61,492 nt of DNA from Kiritimatiellia bacterium (GCA_028686345.1 JAQUCE010000017.1:1-61492); one strand, 5' to 3'; counted from the first letter of the stretch, positions 8,897-18,769 are shown. A program made the numbers and translations. Notes: generated by a model not told the origin, from the letters alone.

Positions 8897-9619
8897 TTAT
8901 GGCTCGCGCTGCGGCGCGGGATCCTCTGAGAGCACAGTTACCCCGATCAGACGCTGATCAGCTGTGACCCATTCGTTGGTCCAAGAGGTGCCGGGGTTGA
9001 AACTTGCAGGATCAGGCAGTATGTCATCAGCAGTTCCACGCTGTTTATCAGCTCCGCAGGAGAGCACAGTGGGGGTTTTGCCCTCGCTCGGCTCATAAAC
9101 AAACGGTGTGTTCCACGGATCACTCCGCAGCCGGTTGATATAGGGTCCCAGCCAGTGCGGCACCCCCGGGTCGCGCACCAGTGCGGCCAGGCCCTGATCC
9201 GCAGTAGGATAGGCGCCCACATGGAAGTGATACCGTCCCAGCGCCTCGGCCAGCACATCCACATGCCGTATCGCCCGCTGACTGGGTGACTCTTTTTGTC
9301 GGACAGAGGATTTGTCCGCCGCGTTAAAAAGCAACACACCCACCAGCACGAAAACAGCCATGGCCCCCAGGTAGAAGGTTGGGCTGCGAAAAAGCGAGGG
9401 TGGGAGTTGACCGTGCAGCGCTTGTAGCTGATGCTCATGGTTTCGACGGATACGCTCTAACGCGCGGCGACGGGCGCGATGTTTCTCACCCGCCGCGGCA
9501 GCCGTGGCTTTATCCCGTAACGCATTACGCATTGCCATCACGCGGCCGCAGTGCGGGCACTTGGGATCAAGCAGCTCTTTGATCTCCTGCTTGCAGTATG
9601 GACAACGGTATTTTGGCAT
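8897..9619 (-). CDS. Zinc-ribbon membrane protein with a GspG-like pseudopilin domain
   Basis: 240 residues. The N-terminus has a two-CxxC zinc ribbon (Cys6, Cys9, Cys21, Cys24), then a basic, alanine-rich linker and one membrane helix at about residues 83-101. The C-terminal portion matches the periplasmic core of type II secretion major pseudopilins (GspG). Its features are AYPTADQGLAALV, LRSDPWNTPF, and a GADKQRGTADDI segment like the calcium-binding end of GspG. A normal pseudopilin would begin with a prepilin leader and a Phe/Glu N-methylation site; this one instead places a cytoplasmic zinc ribbon in front of the helix, so it is unlikely to be processed as a pilin. It starts 14 bases after rnk. 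Function is inferred as a membrane sensor or scaffold only. Confidence 0.75.
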   Translation of the reverse strand: MPKYRCPYCKQEIKELLDPKCPHCGRVMAMRNALRDKATAAAAGEKHRARRRALERIRRNHEHQLQALHGQLPPSLFRSPTFYLGAMAVFVLVGVLLFNAADKSSVRQKESPSQRAIRHVDVLAEALGRYHFHVGAYPTADQGLAALVRDPGVPHWLGPYINRLRSDPWNTPFVYEPSEGKTPTVLSCGADKQRGTADDILPDPASFNPGTSWTNEWVTADQRLIGVTVLSEDPAPQREP

Positions 9620-9633
9620 CGCTCTTTTAGTTG

Positions 9634-10053
9634 CTATTGGTCATAACGGCCGGCGGCCTCGGGCTGATAGAGAATTTTTTCAATGCGGATGCGCCGCTTC
9701 CCGGAGGGGACGGGCCATTCAACAACACTGCCCTCCTTGTAACCAAGAATAGCGGTTCCAACAGGCGCTAAAACCGAGATAGCATTGACCTTAATATCCG
9801 CTTCGCGGGGAAAAACAAGGGTATAGGTAACCTCCTTGGCTGTATCAAGATCCTTAAGAACAACCTTGGAGTTCATTGTCACCACATCCGCTGGCACCTG
9901 ATCTGGCTCAAGCACCTTGGCGCGTGACATCTCGGCAGCCAGATCCTTAAGATCTTTGCGCGTATGCTCACCAAATTCACGGGCGACCTCAATGAGTTCG
10001 TCCAGACGTTTCTTATCAAACGCAGTCATAAAAACTTGTCTTTGCTTCATCAT
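9634..10053 (-). CDS. rnk: Nucleoside diphosphate kinase regulator (GreA/GreB-like)
   Basis: 139 residues. The N-terminal half is a short helical region (TAFDKKRLDELIEVAREF). The C-terminal half is the FKBP-like GreA/GreB C-terminal domain, with VTMNSKVVLKDLDT, YTLVFPREAD, ISVLAPVGTAILGYKEG and VEWPVPSGKRRIRIEKI. Rnk proteins bind RNA polymerase like Gre factors, but their short coiled coil lacks the tip residues for transcript cleavage; they were first named for effects on nucleoside diphosphate kinase. A GGAG box precedes tandem ATG codons. It is the first gene of a two-gene run with the zinc-ribbon protein. Confidence 0.85.
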   Translation of the reverse strand: MMKQRQVFMTAFDKKRLDELIEVAREFGEHTRKDLKDLAAEMSRAKVLEPDQVPADVVTMNSKVVLKDLDTAKEVTYTLVFPREADIKVNAISVLAPVGTAILGYKEGSVVEWPVPSGKRRIRIEKILYQPEAAGRYDQ

Positions 10054-10245
10054 TATCTCCGTTTCTTATTCAGTGCCTATTGCATGATTTTTATATAACA
10101 TATCACAAAAAAAGATAGCTGTCTAAGAAAAACGGGAAGCAGCGTGCAAAAGACGCGCTAAGCTGGAATAACATACAATATAGCTTCGCTGCCCGGCCTT
10201 TAGGCTGCTGCTTCCTGACACAAAGGCGCAGGAGATAGGCGTCGC

Positions 10246-10279
10246 TTAGGGTCAGGCATCATTCAATGCCCGACCCTAA
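10246..10279. terminator. Hairpin after the beta-strand repeat gene, possible terminator
   Basis: TTAGGGTCAGGCAT (10246-10259) pairs with ATGCCCGACCCTAA (10266-10279) with one wobble and a 6-base loop, 13 bases past the stop of the minus-strand gene. There is no T-run on either side, so it may instead be an RNA-stabilising hairpin or a dispersed palindrome. Confidence 0.45.
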
Positions 10280-10291
10280 CTCCGCGCCTGT

Positions 10292-13135
10292 TCACCGAAT
10301 AACAATTACGCTGCCAGCCGGTGCTGCAGTCAGATAACCGGAGGAGTTTAACCTGACGCCGGGGCCACCATTGTATTCAATAGCGCTGAGCTGCCCGGCT
10401 GTCAGACCACTGTTGCTGCTGCCAAAGCGCACACTGCCTTCAACCAGTGTGCCGGTAAGCGTCAGAGTGCCGCCCCAAGTGATGGCACTGCTGTTGGCAA
10501 AAGAGAGTGAGCCTGAGCCAAGGGCCAGCGTGCCGCCTGAGGCAGTGACCGTCAGGGTGCCGACTGTATTTGCAGCTGTGCCCATGTCCAGCGCGCCGCC
10601 ATCCAGCACGAATGGGTTGTCAGCGTTCATGGCGTTATCGGCAGCGAGCGCGATACACCCGGCTTTAATGGTAAACAAACCCTTGTGAGTGTTGCCTGAG
10701 TGCGCGATGCTGACCGTGCCTGCGCCACTCTTGATTATGGGCAGGTTGGCGCGCTCCGGAGTCTGGTCCTTGAATACTCCGGTAATACTCAGATCCGCAT
10801 TGTCATCATTGGTTACATCAGCAACATTGAGCCTTAATGTGTGGCCATAAAGTTGCACGCAGCAGATACCTGATGCAATGGTAGAGGGGCTGGTGCCTGA
10901 CACGGTCAGTGTTGGGGCGGATACATCTCCAACTAAAATCGGTTTACCAGTTACCTGTGCTCCATTCATTAACGTCAGGTTGTTGAGATAGTTTTCGTTA
11001 TGCGCGGCCGACCCTGATGTGCTGTGCAAAACTCCTCCATCAATATAGATCGGCCGGTCAGTGCCGGCATTGTATTTACCGGCAAGTGTCAGAGTTCCTC
11101 CGGCGTTGACAGTAATAGGATTGCGGCCCACGACAGTGTCCCATGAGCCAAGGTTAGGTACGTTGAGAAGCAGGTTGCCGCTGTTGACAACCATGCCGCC
11201 AAGCCTGGGCAGTGCTAGAGGGGTTATTACCTCTAACTCACCGCTGTTAACATAGGTACCTCCGGAATAGGTGTTGGTGCCGGAGAGCCGCACCGGAACG
11301 GCATAGAGCGACATCTGACTCAAACCATAGTTAATCTCTGACCCAGTGAAGTCATAGTCTGTTCCCAGGTTATTTTGATCCGGGCTACAATGTTTTGAAT
11401 AGATGATTTTAGCCTCGATATTGGCATCAACCTGTTTAAACTCAACCTTCACAACCTTGGTGTGGCCGTCATGGTAAATCTGGAACTGAACAGTGGCGGT
11501 TGTTCCGTTGTTGGTGAAGAAATAGGGTGCAGCTACCACCGGAGTCGTACCTATGAATTCCCCGGAGAGAGAACCGCCGGCATTTAAATAGTCAGCCAAC
11601 CTGCGGTTTTCAGCAATGACAACAAGTGTTTTTGTTAAGGCAGGGCTGTAAGTGACCGCTGTACCGGGAAATCCATTCACGGTGAAAGATCCTGTGCCTG
11701 AGATCGGCCCTGAGAACAACTGTATGGCCGGGGGGCGGCACTCGATCGCACCGTTGTTGGTGATGCCGCCGCTCATATTACCCTTGGCCAACACTCCGTG
11801 CAATTGGAGCGTGGATCCAGCCAGATCAATTGCCCCGTTAAAGTCGCTCTCAGCGGTTAGCGCCAGCGTTGGCTGGCTGCTGCTAAGCCGGATCGCGCGA
11901 ACGCCGTAACCATCGGTGCCGAACCCTGTGGCGATTGTTGTCCTAGGTTTCGTGCTGAGGTCAAAGTTGTAGCCCAGAATGTTGCCGGAATCATAGATCG
12001 CATAGAGGAGGCGCGCCTGGATGTCGCTACCAACCTGGGCCAACTCAACCTTGACACACTTTGTATTGTCCTCCACCCTGGGATCATGGCACTGAGCCTG
12101 AAATGTTGCCCGTGCGCCATTGTTAACAAAGTAGAAGGTTGAAGCAGGCTGCACATCATCATCAACCCATCCGCCTGCCATAAAGCACTCGGCGGTTGAG
12201 AACTCAGCCAGGTTTGCATTTGTTGCAATGGTCTGGGCGTTTGTTGAGAGAAATTGGGAGAAGCGGTGCTGTGTGAAGCGGTCATCATAAGGCAGGAGTT
12301 TCAGCTCCGTGACCCCATAGTAAGGTTGATTGAACCAAGTGGCTACTGTGCTTGCAGCGCCTCCCTGATCAAAATCATAACCGAGTATGTTGGCGTCAGG
12401 GTCACAGTGTTTAGCATACAAAGCCTTGCCCGCGATGTGCGGGCCTGCCTGACGGAGCGCAATTTTAACCGCCTTGGTGTGTCCATTATTATAAGTTTGT
12501 ACCTGGAATGACGCATTGGTGCCATCGTTGACCCAGTGATATACCGATGCCGGGGTAGGCGTGGGCAAACCGTTGGAGATCGCCGCGCCCCCCATTTTTG
12601 ACTCGGCGCCAGTATAATCAGCCAGGGTGGCGTTGGCAAAGAGGATGCTCTCGGTAGTTGTCGGAAATCCGTCGCAGAGCAGCGGACGCAGCGAGCGCAC
12701 GCTCAGCTTGCCACCTGGAGCCAGGGTTGAGGCAATGGTATTGGTAATGCTGTTAAGCCGCACTGTGGAGGCGGGCGTTGCAAAAGCAAGGGTGCCGTCC
12801 GTGATGGTAATCGCGTCGGATGCCAGCCCGAAGAAGACACGCTCAAAGGATTGTGTTCCGCTGACATTGGTTGTCCCTGCCGCTAAGCCGGTTGTGGTGC
12901 TGCCAAAGCGCAGCACATTTGAAGCGGTTGTGTTCACCGGTTGGTCAGGTGTAGATGTTCCGAGCGCATTAGTGCTCCAGTTCATACTGCTGCCCCATGT
13001 TCCGCCTGCTACGCCAAAACCAGCCGCGGCTCCGTTTGCATCCCAGTAAAGCTCTGCATGTAAAGTGGTTGTTCCGAAGTGCGCCACAGCGGTGATCAAC
13101 ATTGTCAAGCAACCTGTCAGTATGCTTTGATTCAT
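10292..13135 (-). CDS. Secreted autotransporter-associated beta-strand repeat protein
   Basis: 947 residues from the start at 13135, which has AAGGAG upstream and opens a signal peptide ending at about HAELYWD. The mature start (YWDANGAAAGFG, GGTWGSSMNWSTNALG) and repeated GTLTLTG, SGTNTYSGGTYVNSG and GAGTVSIAHSGNTHKG strands identify the PATR/beta-helix family, which is greatly expanded in PVC bacteria. Three copies of an approximately 100-residue unit interrupt the helix, at roughly 12310-12640, 11880-12230 and 11290-11620. Each contains an N(D/N)G-T-A-F-Q core, HTK-VK(I/V)-L-Q and YDF-like segments. No beta-barrel translocator is visible at the C-terminus, so it is not a classical autotransporter. 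Likely an exported or cell-surface structural/adhesive protein. The frame is open a little further upstream but without a ribosome-binding site. Confidence 0.82.
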   Translation of the reverse strand: MNQSILTGCLTMLITAVAHFGTTTLHAELYWDANGAAAGFGVAGGTWGSSMNWSTNALGTSTPDQPVNTTASNVLRFGSTTTGLAAGTTNVSGTQSFERVFFGLASDAITITDGTLAFATPASTVRLNSITNTIASTLAPGGKLSVRSLRPLLCDGFPTTTESILFANATLADYTGAESKMGGAAISNGLPTPTPASVYHWVNDGTNASFQVQTYNNGHTKAVKIALRQAGPHIAGKALYAKHCDPDANILGYDFDQGGAASTVATWFNQPYYGVTELKLLPYDDRFTQHRFSQFLSTNAQTIATNANLAEFSTAECFMAGGWVDDDVQPASTFYFVNNGARATFQAQCHDPRVEDNTKCVKVELAQVGSDIQARLLYAIYDSGNILGYNFDLSTKPRTTIATGFGTDGYGVRAIRLSSSQPTLALTAESDFNGAIDLAGSTLQLHGVLAKGNMSGGITNNGAIECRPPAIQLFSGPISGTGSFTVNGFPGTAVTYSPALTKTLVVIAENRRLADYLNAGGSLSGEFIGTTPVVAAPYFFTNNGTTATVQFQIYHDGHTKVVKVEFKQVDANIEAKIIYSKHCSPDQNNLGTDYDFTGSEINYGLSQMSLYAVPVRLSGTNTYSGGTYVNSGELEVITPLALPRLGGMVVNSGNLLLNVPNLGSWDTVVGRNPITVNAGGTLTLAGKYNAGTDRPIYIDGGVLHSTSGSAAHNENYLNNLTLMNGAQVTGKPILVGDVSAPTLTVSGTSPSTIASGICCVQLYGHTLRLNVADVTNDDNADLSITGVFKDQTPERANLPIIKSGAGTVSIAHSGNTHKGLFTIKAGCIALAADNAMNADNPFVLDGGALDMGTAANTVGTLTVTASGGTLALGSGSLSFANSSAITWGGTLTLTGTLVEGSVRFGSSNSGLTAGQLSAIEYNGGPGVRLNSSGYLTAAPAGSVIVIR

Positions 13136-13331
13136 TTTGTCTCCTTGTTCGGATGTGATTTTTAACATCTTAATTCAGTTAATATTCAGGTTAAAGTTAA
13201 AATTAAAATTAAAATTTCTCCCAAATAGCCGCGAATAATATCATAGCGGCCTTTCAGCGGCAAACTTTATCGGCTATTCAACACATCACGCAATTGGAGA
13301 CGGAGCGTCACTGCGCGCGGAGCTGGGTTCA

Positions 13332-16300
13332 TTACGGATACAGGGCCACCGTGAACCGCAGAGTTGAACCCGCCCCTCTCCGGCTTTGCAGGTCGAATGT
13401 CCCGTTGATCTCATTCATCCGGCGGCGCATGTTTTTCAACCCGTTATGTCCAACCCCGGCCTCAATCTCCGGGTCAAATCCAATTCCATCATCTTTAACC
13501 GTGGTCTCCAGCAGATCGTCTTTGATGACCATCACAATGCTCACCTGGGTTGCTGAGGCGTGTTTCAGGATATTGCCGAGTGCCTCCCTGACAGCCAGCA
13601 GCAGATGATGGCGGGTTTTGGAGGCGACTTTCACGTCATTCAACTCCTCTGGCCGCACAAAATGAAAGCGGAGTGCTGAACTTCCCAGAAAATACTCGGT
13701 ATACTGCTCAAAGTAGCTGATAAACGGCTCCCAGCCATCATTCTCCGGGTTAACCGCCCAGACGATCTCATCGACATTACGGGCCAGTTCATTGGCCACA
13801 TCGTAGATTTGATCAAGGCGCTTATGAACGCACCCCTTTTCAACATCGTGATGCGCCAGTTCACTCAGAGTGGCCACCACTGAAAGCCCATTGCCAAGAT
13901 CATCATGGATATCCCGGGAGATGCGCGCCCGCTCATGATGCAGAGCCTCCTCGCGCTTCAAGATCGCCATCTGGAGCTTATACCGATGGTTCATCAGCCA
14001 ACGGGCAAACAGGAAAACAACGGTTGCCAGCACCATGGCCAGTGCCACGTAAAACCAGGGGCGCTGCCAAAACCAGGCCTTGATCTCAAAGCGAAACTTA
14101 GCGCTGCCCTCACTCCAGCTCCCGCCGGAGCCGGCCACGACCTCCAGCAGATAACTTCCAGGCGGCAGCCATTCAAAGGAGGCGGTGCTTTCCCTCTGCA
14201 CTGGTGACCACCCAGCCTGAGGCACCCCGGAGATGCGGTATCTAAAAACAGTTGAGTTCTGTACGCCAGGCGAGAGCGAAGTAAAATGAACCACTATATT
14301 ACGTACGCCGGGAGCGAATGCAATCTCACTCAGCTCTCCCTGCATATTGTCCAGCAGCTTGCGCCCATTGCAGAAAACCTTTTCAATCACTACCCGCGGC
14401 GCTTTTTTCGTGAACCTAAAGTCCTCAGGGTCAAAAACCGCAACACCCTCATTAAAGGGAAAAAGCAACCTCTCTTTGTCGCCTTTGCTCTCCCGCGCGC
14501 TCACGCCCCCCAAGGCCCTCTCGCCTGGAACTCCATCAGCCACACCAAGCCTCAGCACACACACGCCGCGTCGGTAATCCGGCAGCTCACGCTTGGTCAA
14601 AGAGTCAATCGAGCTGTAAGAAAAAGACAACAATCCATCTTTGGTGCCGAGCCAGATGCGCCCGTGGCGGTCCTCGGCAATTTGAAACACAGCGTGGTTC
14701 AACCCGCCGAATTTATCCTCCATTGAATAAACCTGATGATCAATAACCACAAACAGCCCGGCGGTGCTCCCAATCCACAGGTTGCCATTGGAGTCGCGGC
14801 AGACAACCCGCGCATACCCCTGTAAGCCACAGCTTTCATCAATATACTCCTTTGACCCGTCTTTCCTGATCCCGATCACACCAATGTTGTCACAGCAAAG
14901 CCAGAGCGTGCCTGCCGGATCACGGTAGAGATGTCTGACGCTCTCGTCAATTTCCGCGCCGGCAAGTTCACTCTTTTCCAACTCCCCTGAAGCAGAGATT
15001 TGCATTAAGCCCTGGGGTGTTCCAGCGAGGATACCCAACTCATCATCCGCCAACAGCGTGTATACCGTGTGTGTCATTGGCAGGCTGTAATCCCGCTGGC
15101 CGACAATACTCACCCGCTCGCCTGAGGATTTAAAGAGCCCCCCGCCGAGTGTGCCCATCCAGACCTGACCGCTCAGGTCCTGCAGAATGGAGATAACCGG
15201 CAGATCCGCATCCAGGTAAACTGTCTGTAAGATCCGCCCTGTGTCAGCGGTCAAGCGCGCGGCCAGACCTTTGAACCCAACCCAGAGGCTCCCGTCGGCG
15301 AGCCGGTTCAAGCTGTAGGCGGTTCCATCTGTCACAGCGCCATCCGAGCGCATCCGCCCCACCGAGCGCGCGCGAATGCGCAGCAACCCTCCGTCGCAGG
15401 CCGCCCAGATCGTGCCCTCGGCATCTTCGATGATCGTATTGACCGCCATGCCGCCCGGCACATCCTGCTCGCCAATATGCGACCAACCTCCATCTTGCCA
15501 GCGGTAGATGCCAGTTGGATTGCCGATCCAGAGCGATCCATCCGAGACCTCAAACATCTCAGTCACATGGCCGGCGTTTTCGGGAAATCCAACAGGTGTC
15601 CAAATATTGTTTTCAAGATAGGCTATACCGTAGGGCCCCGAGATCCACAAACGCCCGGAACGCCCGGCATGTACCCCGGAGACAGCCTCCACCAGAAAAT
15701 CAGGCAACCGCATGCTCTTGTCATCATAGCGCCCATGCGAGTATTCAACCACTCCGTTCCAGGCGGTCATCCACAGCCGCCCATCCTGATCCATCGCCGC
15801 ATCAGTCACCGCGCCCAAGGTGGCGCGATCATCATAAGGGACTGGACATGCTTTAGCGATAAAGCGGGTGCTCTGGTCATCCTCGGCTGTGACCGCCTCC
15901 AGCAGACCACGCTCGGCATAGGCGCGCACCACACCGTCGGGCGAGATAATAACTCCCAGCAACCGGCCAATCATTGCCGCCGACTCCCCCACCGGCCAGC
16001 TCTGCCAGCGCCCCTCATCAAAGCAACCCATTCCCTGATACCCGAAAAACCAGATTCCCCGAGGAACGCCGCACACAACCCCGCGCAGAGCGCCGGTTAC
16101 CTCCAGCACCTCTTCAGGCACTGCGATTGCTTCAAACTCCACCCCGTTGAATCGCACCAGCTTGCTCTCAGTGCTGATCCAGATATAGCCGCCGTGCAGC
16201 TGCGCGAGCCCTGTTAACGGCGTGCCTGGCAGACGATCCTCCACTGTCCACAGCTTGGTGGTGTAGTTGTCGTCAGCGCTCCCGGCAGCGTTAAGCGAGA

Positions 16301-16352
16301 TCCGGCATAACAGAGCAGCCGCGCATAAAATCAGTATTTTTCGAAAGGCCAT
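13332..16352 (-). CDS. Two-component sensor: beta-propeller, Y_Y_Y, HisKA_3 histidine kinase
   Basis: 1006 residues: a signal peptide (1-23), then at least nine Reg_prop blades of the form G-x-(I/L)W(I/M/L)-G-x(3)-GL-x-(R/F). Examples are GGYIWISTESKLVRFNG, GSLWIGNPTGIYRW, GNLWIGSTAGLFVV and GRIWLGTKDGLLSF. A Y_Y_Y Ig-like domain (VVHFTSLSPG ... FRYRISG ... LPPGSYLLEV) leads to one membrane helix near residues 765-785. A dimerisation/phospho-acceptor helix follows with His816 in ISRDIHDDLGNGL (HisKA_3 type), then a GHKL ATPase with EALGNILKHASA and DDGIGFD. It resembles HTCS sensors of Bacteroidota but lacks fused receiver and AraC domains. No response regulator lies in the window, so its partner is elsewhere. 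Its closeness to the sulfatases suggests, without proof, sensing of a sulfated glycan. Confidence 0.9.
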   Translation of the reverse strand: MAFRKILILCAAALLCRISLNAAGSADDNYTTKLWTVEDRLPGTPLTGLAQLHGGYIWISTESKLVRFNGVEFEAIAVPEEVLEVTGALRGVVCGVPRGIWFFGYQGMGCFDEGRWQSWPVGESAAMIGRLLGVIISPDGVVRAYAERGLLEAVTAEDDQSTRFIAKACPVPYDDRATLGAVTDAAMDQDGRLWMTAWNGVVEYSHGRYDDKSMRLPDFLVEAVSGVHAGRSGRLWISGPYGIAYLENNIWTPVGFPENAGHVTEMFEVSDGSLWIGNPTGIYRWQDGGWSHIGEQDVPGGMAVNTIIEDAEGTIWAACDGGLLRIRARSVGRMRSDGAVTDGTAYSLNRLADGSLWVGFKGLAARLTADTGRILQTVYLDADLPVISILQDLSGQVWMGTLGGGLFKSSGERVSIVGQRDYSLPMTHTVYTLLADDELGILAGTPQGLMQISASGELEKSELAGAEIDESVRHLYRDPAGTLWLCCDNIGVIGIRKDGSKEYIDESCGLQGYARVVCRDSNGNLWIGSTAGLFVVIDHQVYSMEDKFGGLNHAVFQIAEDRHGRIWLGTKDGLLSFSYSSIDSLTKRELPDYRRGVCVLRLGVADGVPGERALGGVSARESKGDKERLLFPFNEGVAVFDPEDFRFTKKAPRVVIEKVFCNGRKLLDNMQGELSEIAFAPGVRNIVVHFTSLSPGVQNSTVFRYRISGVPQAGWSPVQRESTASFEWLPPGSYLLEVVAGSGGSWSEGSAKFRFEIKAWFWQRPWFYVALAMVLATVVFLFARWLMNHRYKLQMAILKREEALHHERARISRDIHDDLGNGLSVVATLSELAHHDVEKGCVHKRLDQIYDVANELARNVDEIVWAVNPENDGWEPFISYFEQYTEYFLGSSALRFHFVRPEELNDVKVASKTRHHLLLAVREALGNILKHASATQVSIVMVIKDDLLETTVKDDGIGFDPEIEAGVGHNGLKNMRRRMNEINGTFDLQSRRGAGSTLRFTVALYP

Positions 16353-17207
16353 AGTTCAGGCAGGTACAGGCATTAGCCGTACCCGAATAGTTTAGTTGCT
16401 ATTCTCTCAACTCCTGTCGCAAAAAACAAGAAGTTCAGATAACCATCTTCATAAGTTGTTGAATAAAAATGTTTTCTGTAAGCAAGATGCTTGCACTGCT
16501 GCATTATCACTTTCACGGTAATGTCTCAAAAACTGCTTTAGAGAGTATAAAGAGGGTTAATGAGCGTAGATTCTAAATGGTTTGAAGAGAAGTGTAAAGA
16601 GCGGAGCGAAAGAGTTGCAGAATTGACTAGGATTACGATTAACCACTTCGCCCTTGAAAATCATCGACCATCATCGTTACCGCTATCGTAAACCAGCGGC
16701 GCAGCTGATTGCCACGGCGCAGTTCCGTTTGCGGTCGAAACCGGGTTGCTGGACGAAGATGAGAGCTCTTGTAGGTCCGGTTTCCAACCGGACATGTCCG
16801 GTTGGAAACCGGACCTACGTAAAATCAGTTGCGCCTTTGGTTAACGATAGCGGTAACAGGCTCGTGAAAGGCGCGCCCCGGGGTGTAGGGTTGCTTCTCT
16901 GAAGCAATTAGCGGATGCCGGGCAGGTGTTCGCCAAAGACGCATCATGGGTTTTCATTATCTTTGTTTGGCTCAGAGAGCCAACCCTGCACGTTTCCACT
17001 GTTATGAAGTTTGTAAGTTACACGGCAGGCGCGAGGCAAGGAAGTCGTTCGCTATGCGGGCGACGGCGGTTGATATGCGGATGATCAGGTTGCGCGCTCC
17101 GGTCGACCGCGCCTGCGGTTGACGATGGCGGCGACGATGTTGGTGGATGATTGGGAACATGTGAAAAACATAAAATCTGATTTCCGCGCTCCGCACCAAT
17201 CCAGGCG
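16353..17207. other. Repeat-rich gene-free stretch
   Basis: No gene is supported over 855 bases. From left to right it holds a copy of the left-edge repeat (16461-16529), a Ser/Lys-coding-like but start-less AG-rich patch near 16540-16620, and CATCGTTACCGCTATCGTAAACC-type fragments near 16668-16692. It also holds a perfect 48-bp palindrome (16771-16818), a GGCTCGTGAAAG segment near 16859 resembling 57649, and a GGCGGCGACGATG block near 17128 resembling 3558. It looks like a landing zone for small palindromic elements between divergently organised gene blocks. Confidence 0.65.
16771..16818. repeat. Perfect 48-bp palindrome
   Basis: The left arm 16771-16793 (beginning GTAGGTCCGGTTTCCAACC) and right arm 16796-16818 are exact reverse complements around a central AT, which itself continues the symmetry. 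Each arm also contains its own small hairpin (CCGGTT, 3-base loop, AACCGG). Partial copies occur at 3506-3528 and about 51649-51692. Confidence 0.9.
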
Positions 17208-18713
17208 CTATTCGCTCTTGTATAGATGCGATTTCATCTCAAGGGAGAGGTTCCGATCAAAGAGGGTTCCATACTGTTGATAGTTATTGTAAGAGACCGC
17301 CTGCTGCTTCCAGCGGTCAAGTTCTTTATCGTATTTCGCGCGCATTGAGCTGAGAACTGACGCGAACTCAGGGTTATTGGCCTGATTCGTCATTTCCAGC
17401 GGCTCCTTAGCCACGTGAAACAGCTCCTCGGTCGGCGTCATCTTGTTGTTCCCATACCACCAGTAGGTATACTTCCAATCTTTGGTCAGACAGGTGAGGC
17501 TCTGCGTCGGCAGCTCGCCCCAGACATTGATAAACGCCATCTGTTCCCGCACATCCGCAGCCGGGTTTTTCAGTAGGGGCAGCAAGCTGCAGCCATCCAT
17601 GTTTTCCGGAACAGTCACGCCTGCCAGTTCAAGAATGGTCGGCGCAAAATCAATATTTCCTGTCAGGGCTGGAGTGCGTAACTGCCTGCCAGCAGATGAG
17701 CAGCGCGGATCATAGATCATCAGCGGCGCACGGGAGGACTCCTCCATCGGCAGCACCTTGGAGGCATATCCGTGGGCACCGCAGATATAGCCGTTATCAC
17801 TGGTGTAGATAATGATTGTATTGCCCGCGATCCTCTGCGCCTGGAGTTCATCCCGAATCATCCCGACCGCCACATCAACTGCATAGACGAGCTGATAGTA
17901 TTTTGCCATGACACGGTCATAGTCAGTATCGTATTTCCACTCCTGAAACCGCGGATACTGCCGTCCCTGTTTGCTCTGTTCAGAGAGGTGTTCTCCTGCC
18001 TTGCGCCCGAAATTGGCGGGCTTGGAAAAAGTTTTCCCGGCATAGATATGATCAAACTTCGGGTCAGGTGTAACAGGATGGTGCGGCGCTTTAAAGCTGA
18101 TCGAGAGACAGAACGGTTTTTTTTGTTTGACTGCTTCGCGGATCACGTCTTTGCCGAATGCGCCATAAGACAATGTGGAGTGTGGATATTCCGCCGCGTA
18201 CTGCTGCATGGATTTGTTCTTTGCAGTCTGGTAGCTGGTCTGCCCCGCTCCGCCGCCCCACATATCGAAATCGTTCTCGCAAAGTCCTTTTCCATCAACC
18301 GTAAATCCGAATTTTCCGGCAAAGGCTGTCAGATAGCCAGCCTCACGCAGAAGCACTGGGTAGGATTTACTCCAGACCTCTGCCTTCATATTGCCATGGT
18401 CGAAATTAGTTCCGGTCTTATACTCATACATTCCGGTAAACACACTGGCACGGCTGGCCATGCAGATGGCCGTTGTATTATAGTGTCGGTCGAAGATAAC
18501 TCCATCAAGCCCCAGCTTGTCCATATTAGGAGTTTTGACATCCGGATTGCCATAGCAGCCGACCGATCCGACACTTTGATCATCCGCCATCAGGTAGATA
18601 ATATTAGGGCGCTCTTTTAGTTCCGCCGCTGGCGACATGCAGCAGAGTGCCAAATTTACGGACAGCAGAACAATTGGCTTCAATTGATTCAACCTGTACT
18701 TAATTTTCATCAT
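17208..18713 (-). CDS. Sulfatase, formylglycine (Cys) type, exported
   Basis: 501 residues from the first of two adjacent ATG codons (18713), which follows AAAGG; the frame continues upstream only through a dispersed repeat. A signal peptide (about residues 1-29, possibly a lipoprotein-type leader with CCMSPAAEL) precedes [12 protein letters not shown], the first metal site. The modification motif is C84-M-A-S-R, a C-x-A-x-R type sulfatase motif in which Cys is converted to formylglycine. Later signatures are [20 protein letters not shown] and APLMIYDPR. It hydrolyses sulfate esters, probably of a sulfated polysaccharide, in the periplasm or at the surface. A second sulfatase lies 56 bases upstream in the same direction. 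The activating enzyme is not clearly present in the window. Confidence 0.93.
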   Translation of the reverse strand: MMKIKYRLNQLKPIVLLSVNLALCCMSPAAELKERPNIIYLMADDQSVGSVGCYGNPDVKTPNMDKLGLDGVIFDRHYNTTAICMASRASVFTGMYEYKTGTNFDHGNMKAEVWSKSYPVLLREAGYLTAFAGKFGFTVDGKGLCENDFDMWGGGAGQTSYQTAKNKSMQQYAAEYPHSTLSYGAFGKDVIREAVKQKKPFCLSISFKAPHHPVTPDPKFDHIYAGKTFSKPANFGRKAGEHLSEQSKQGRQYPRFQEWKYDTDYDRVMAKYYQLVYAVDVAVGMIRDELQAQRIAGNTIIIYTSDNGYICGAHGYASKVLPMEESSRAPLMIYDPRCSSAGRQLRTPALTGNIDFAPTILELAGVTVPENMDGCSLLPLLKNPAADVREQMAFINVWGELPTQSLTCLTKDWKYTYWWYGNNKMTPTEELFHVAKEPLEMTNQANNPEFASVLSSMRAKYDKELDRWKQQAVSYNNYQQYGTLFDRNLSLEMKSHLYKSE

Positions 18714-18734
18714 CTGACCTTTCATACACGTATG

Positions 18735-18749
18735 CAAGCAAGATGCTTG
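18735..18749. repeat. Hairpin CAAGCA-AGA-TGCTTG between the sulfatase genes
   Basis: A 6-bp stem with a 3-base loop lies just upstream of the sulfatase start at 18713. The same hairpin is present near 16479-16495, in degenerate form at 176-192, and inverted at 49954-49966 in front of arsC. Confidence 0.7.
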
Positions 18750-18769
18750 CGCTACTTTATTCACGTATA

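Noticed and set aside
15477-16217. 246-codon plus-strand frame opposite the sensor kinase
   Set aside because: It is the antisense shadow of conserved propeller repeats; composition is biased and no start signal or family is seen.
17772-18620. 282-codon plus-strand frame opposite a sulfatase
   Set aside because: Antisense to conserved sulfatase motifs, including the modification site.
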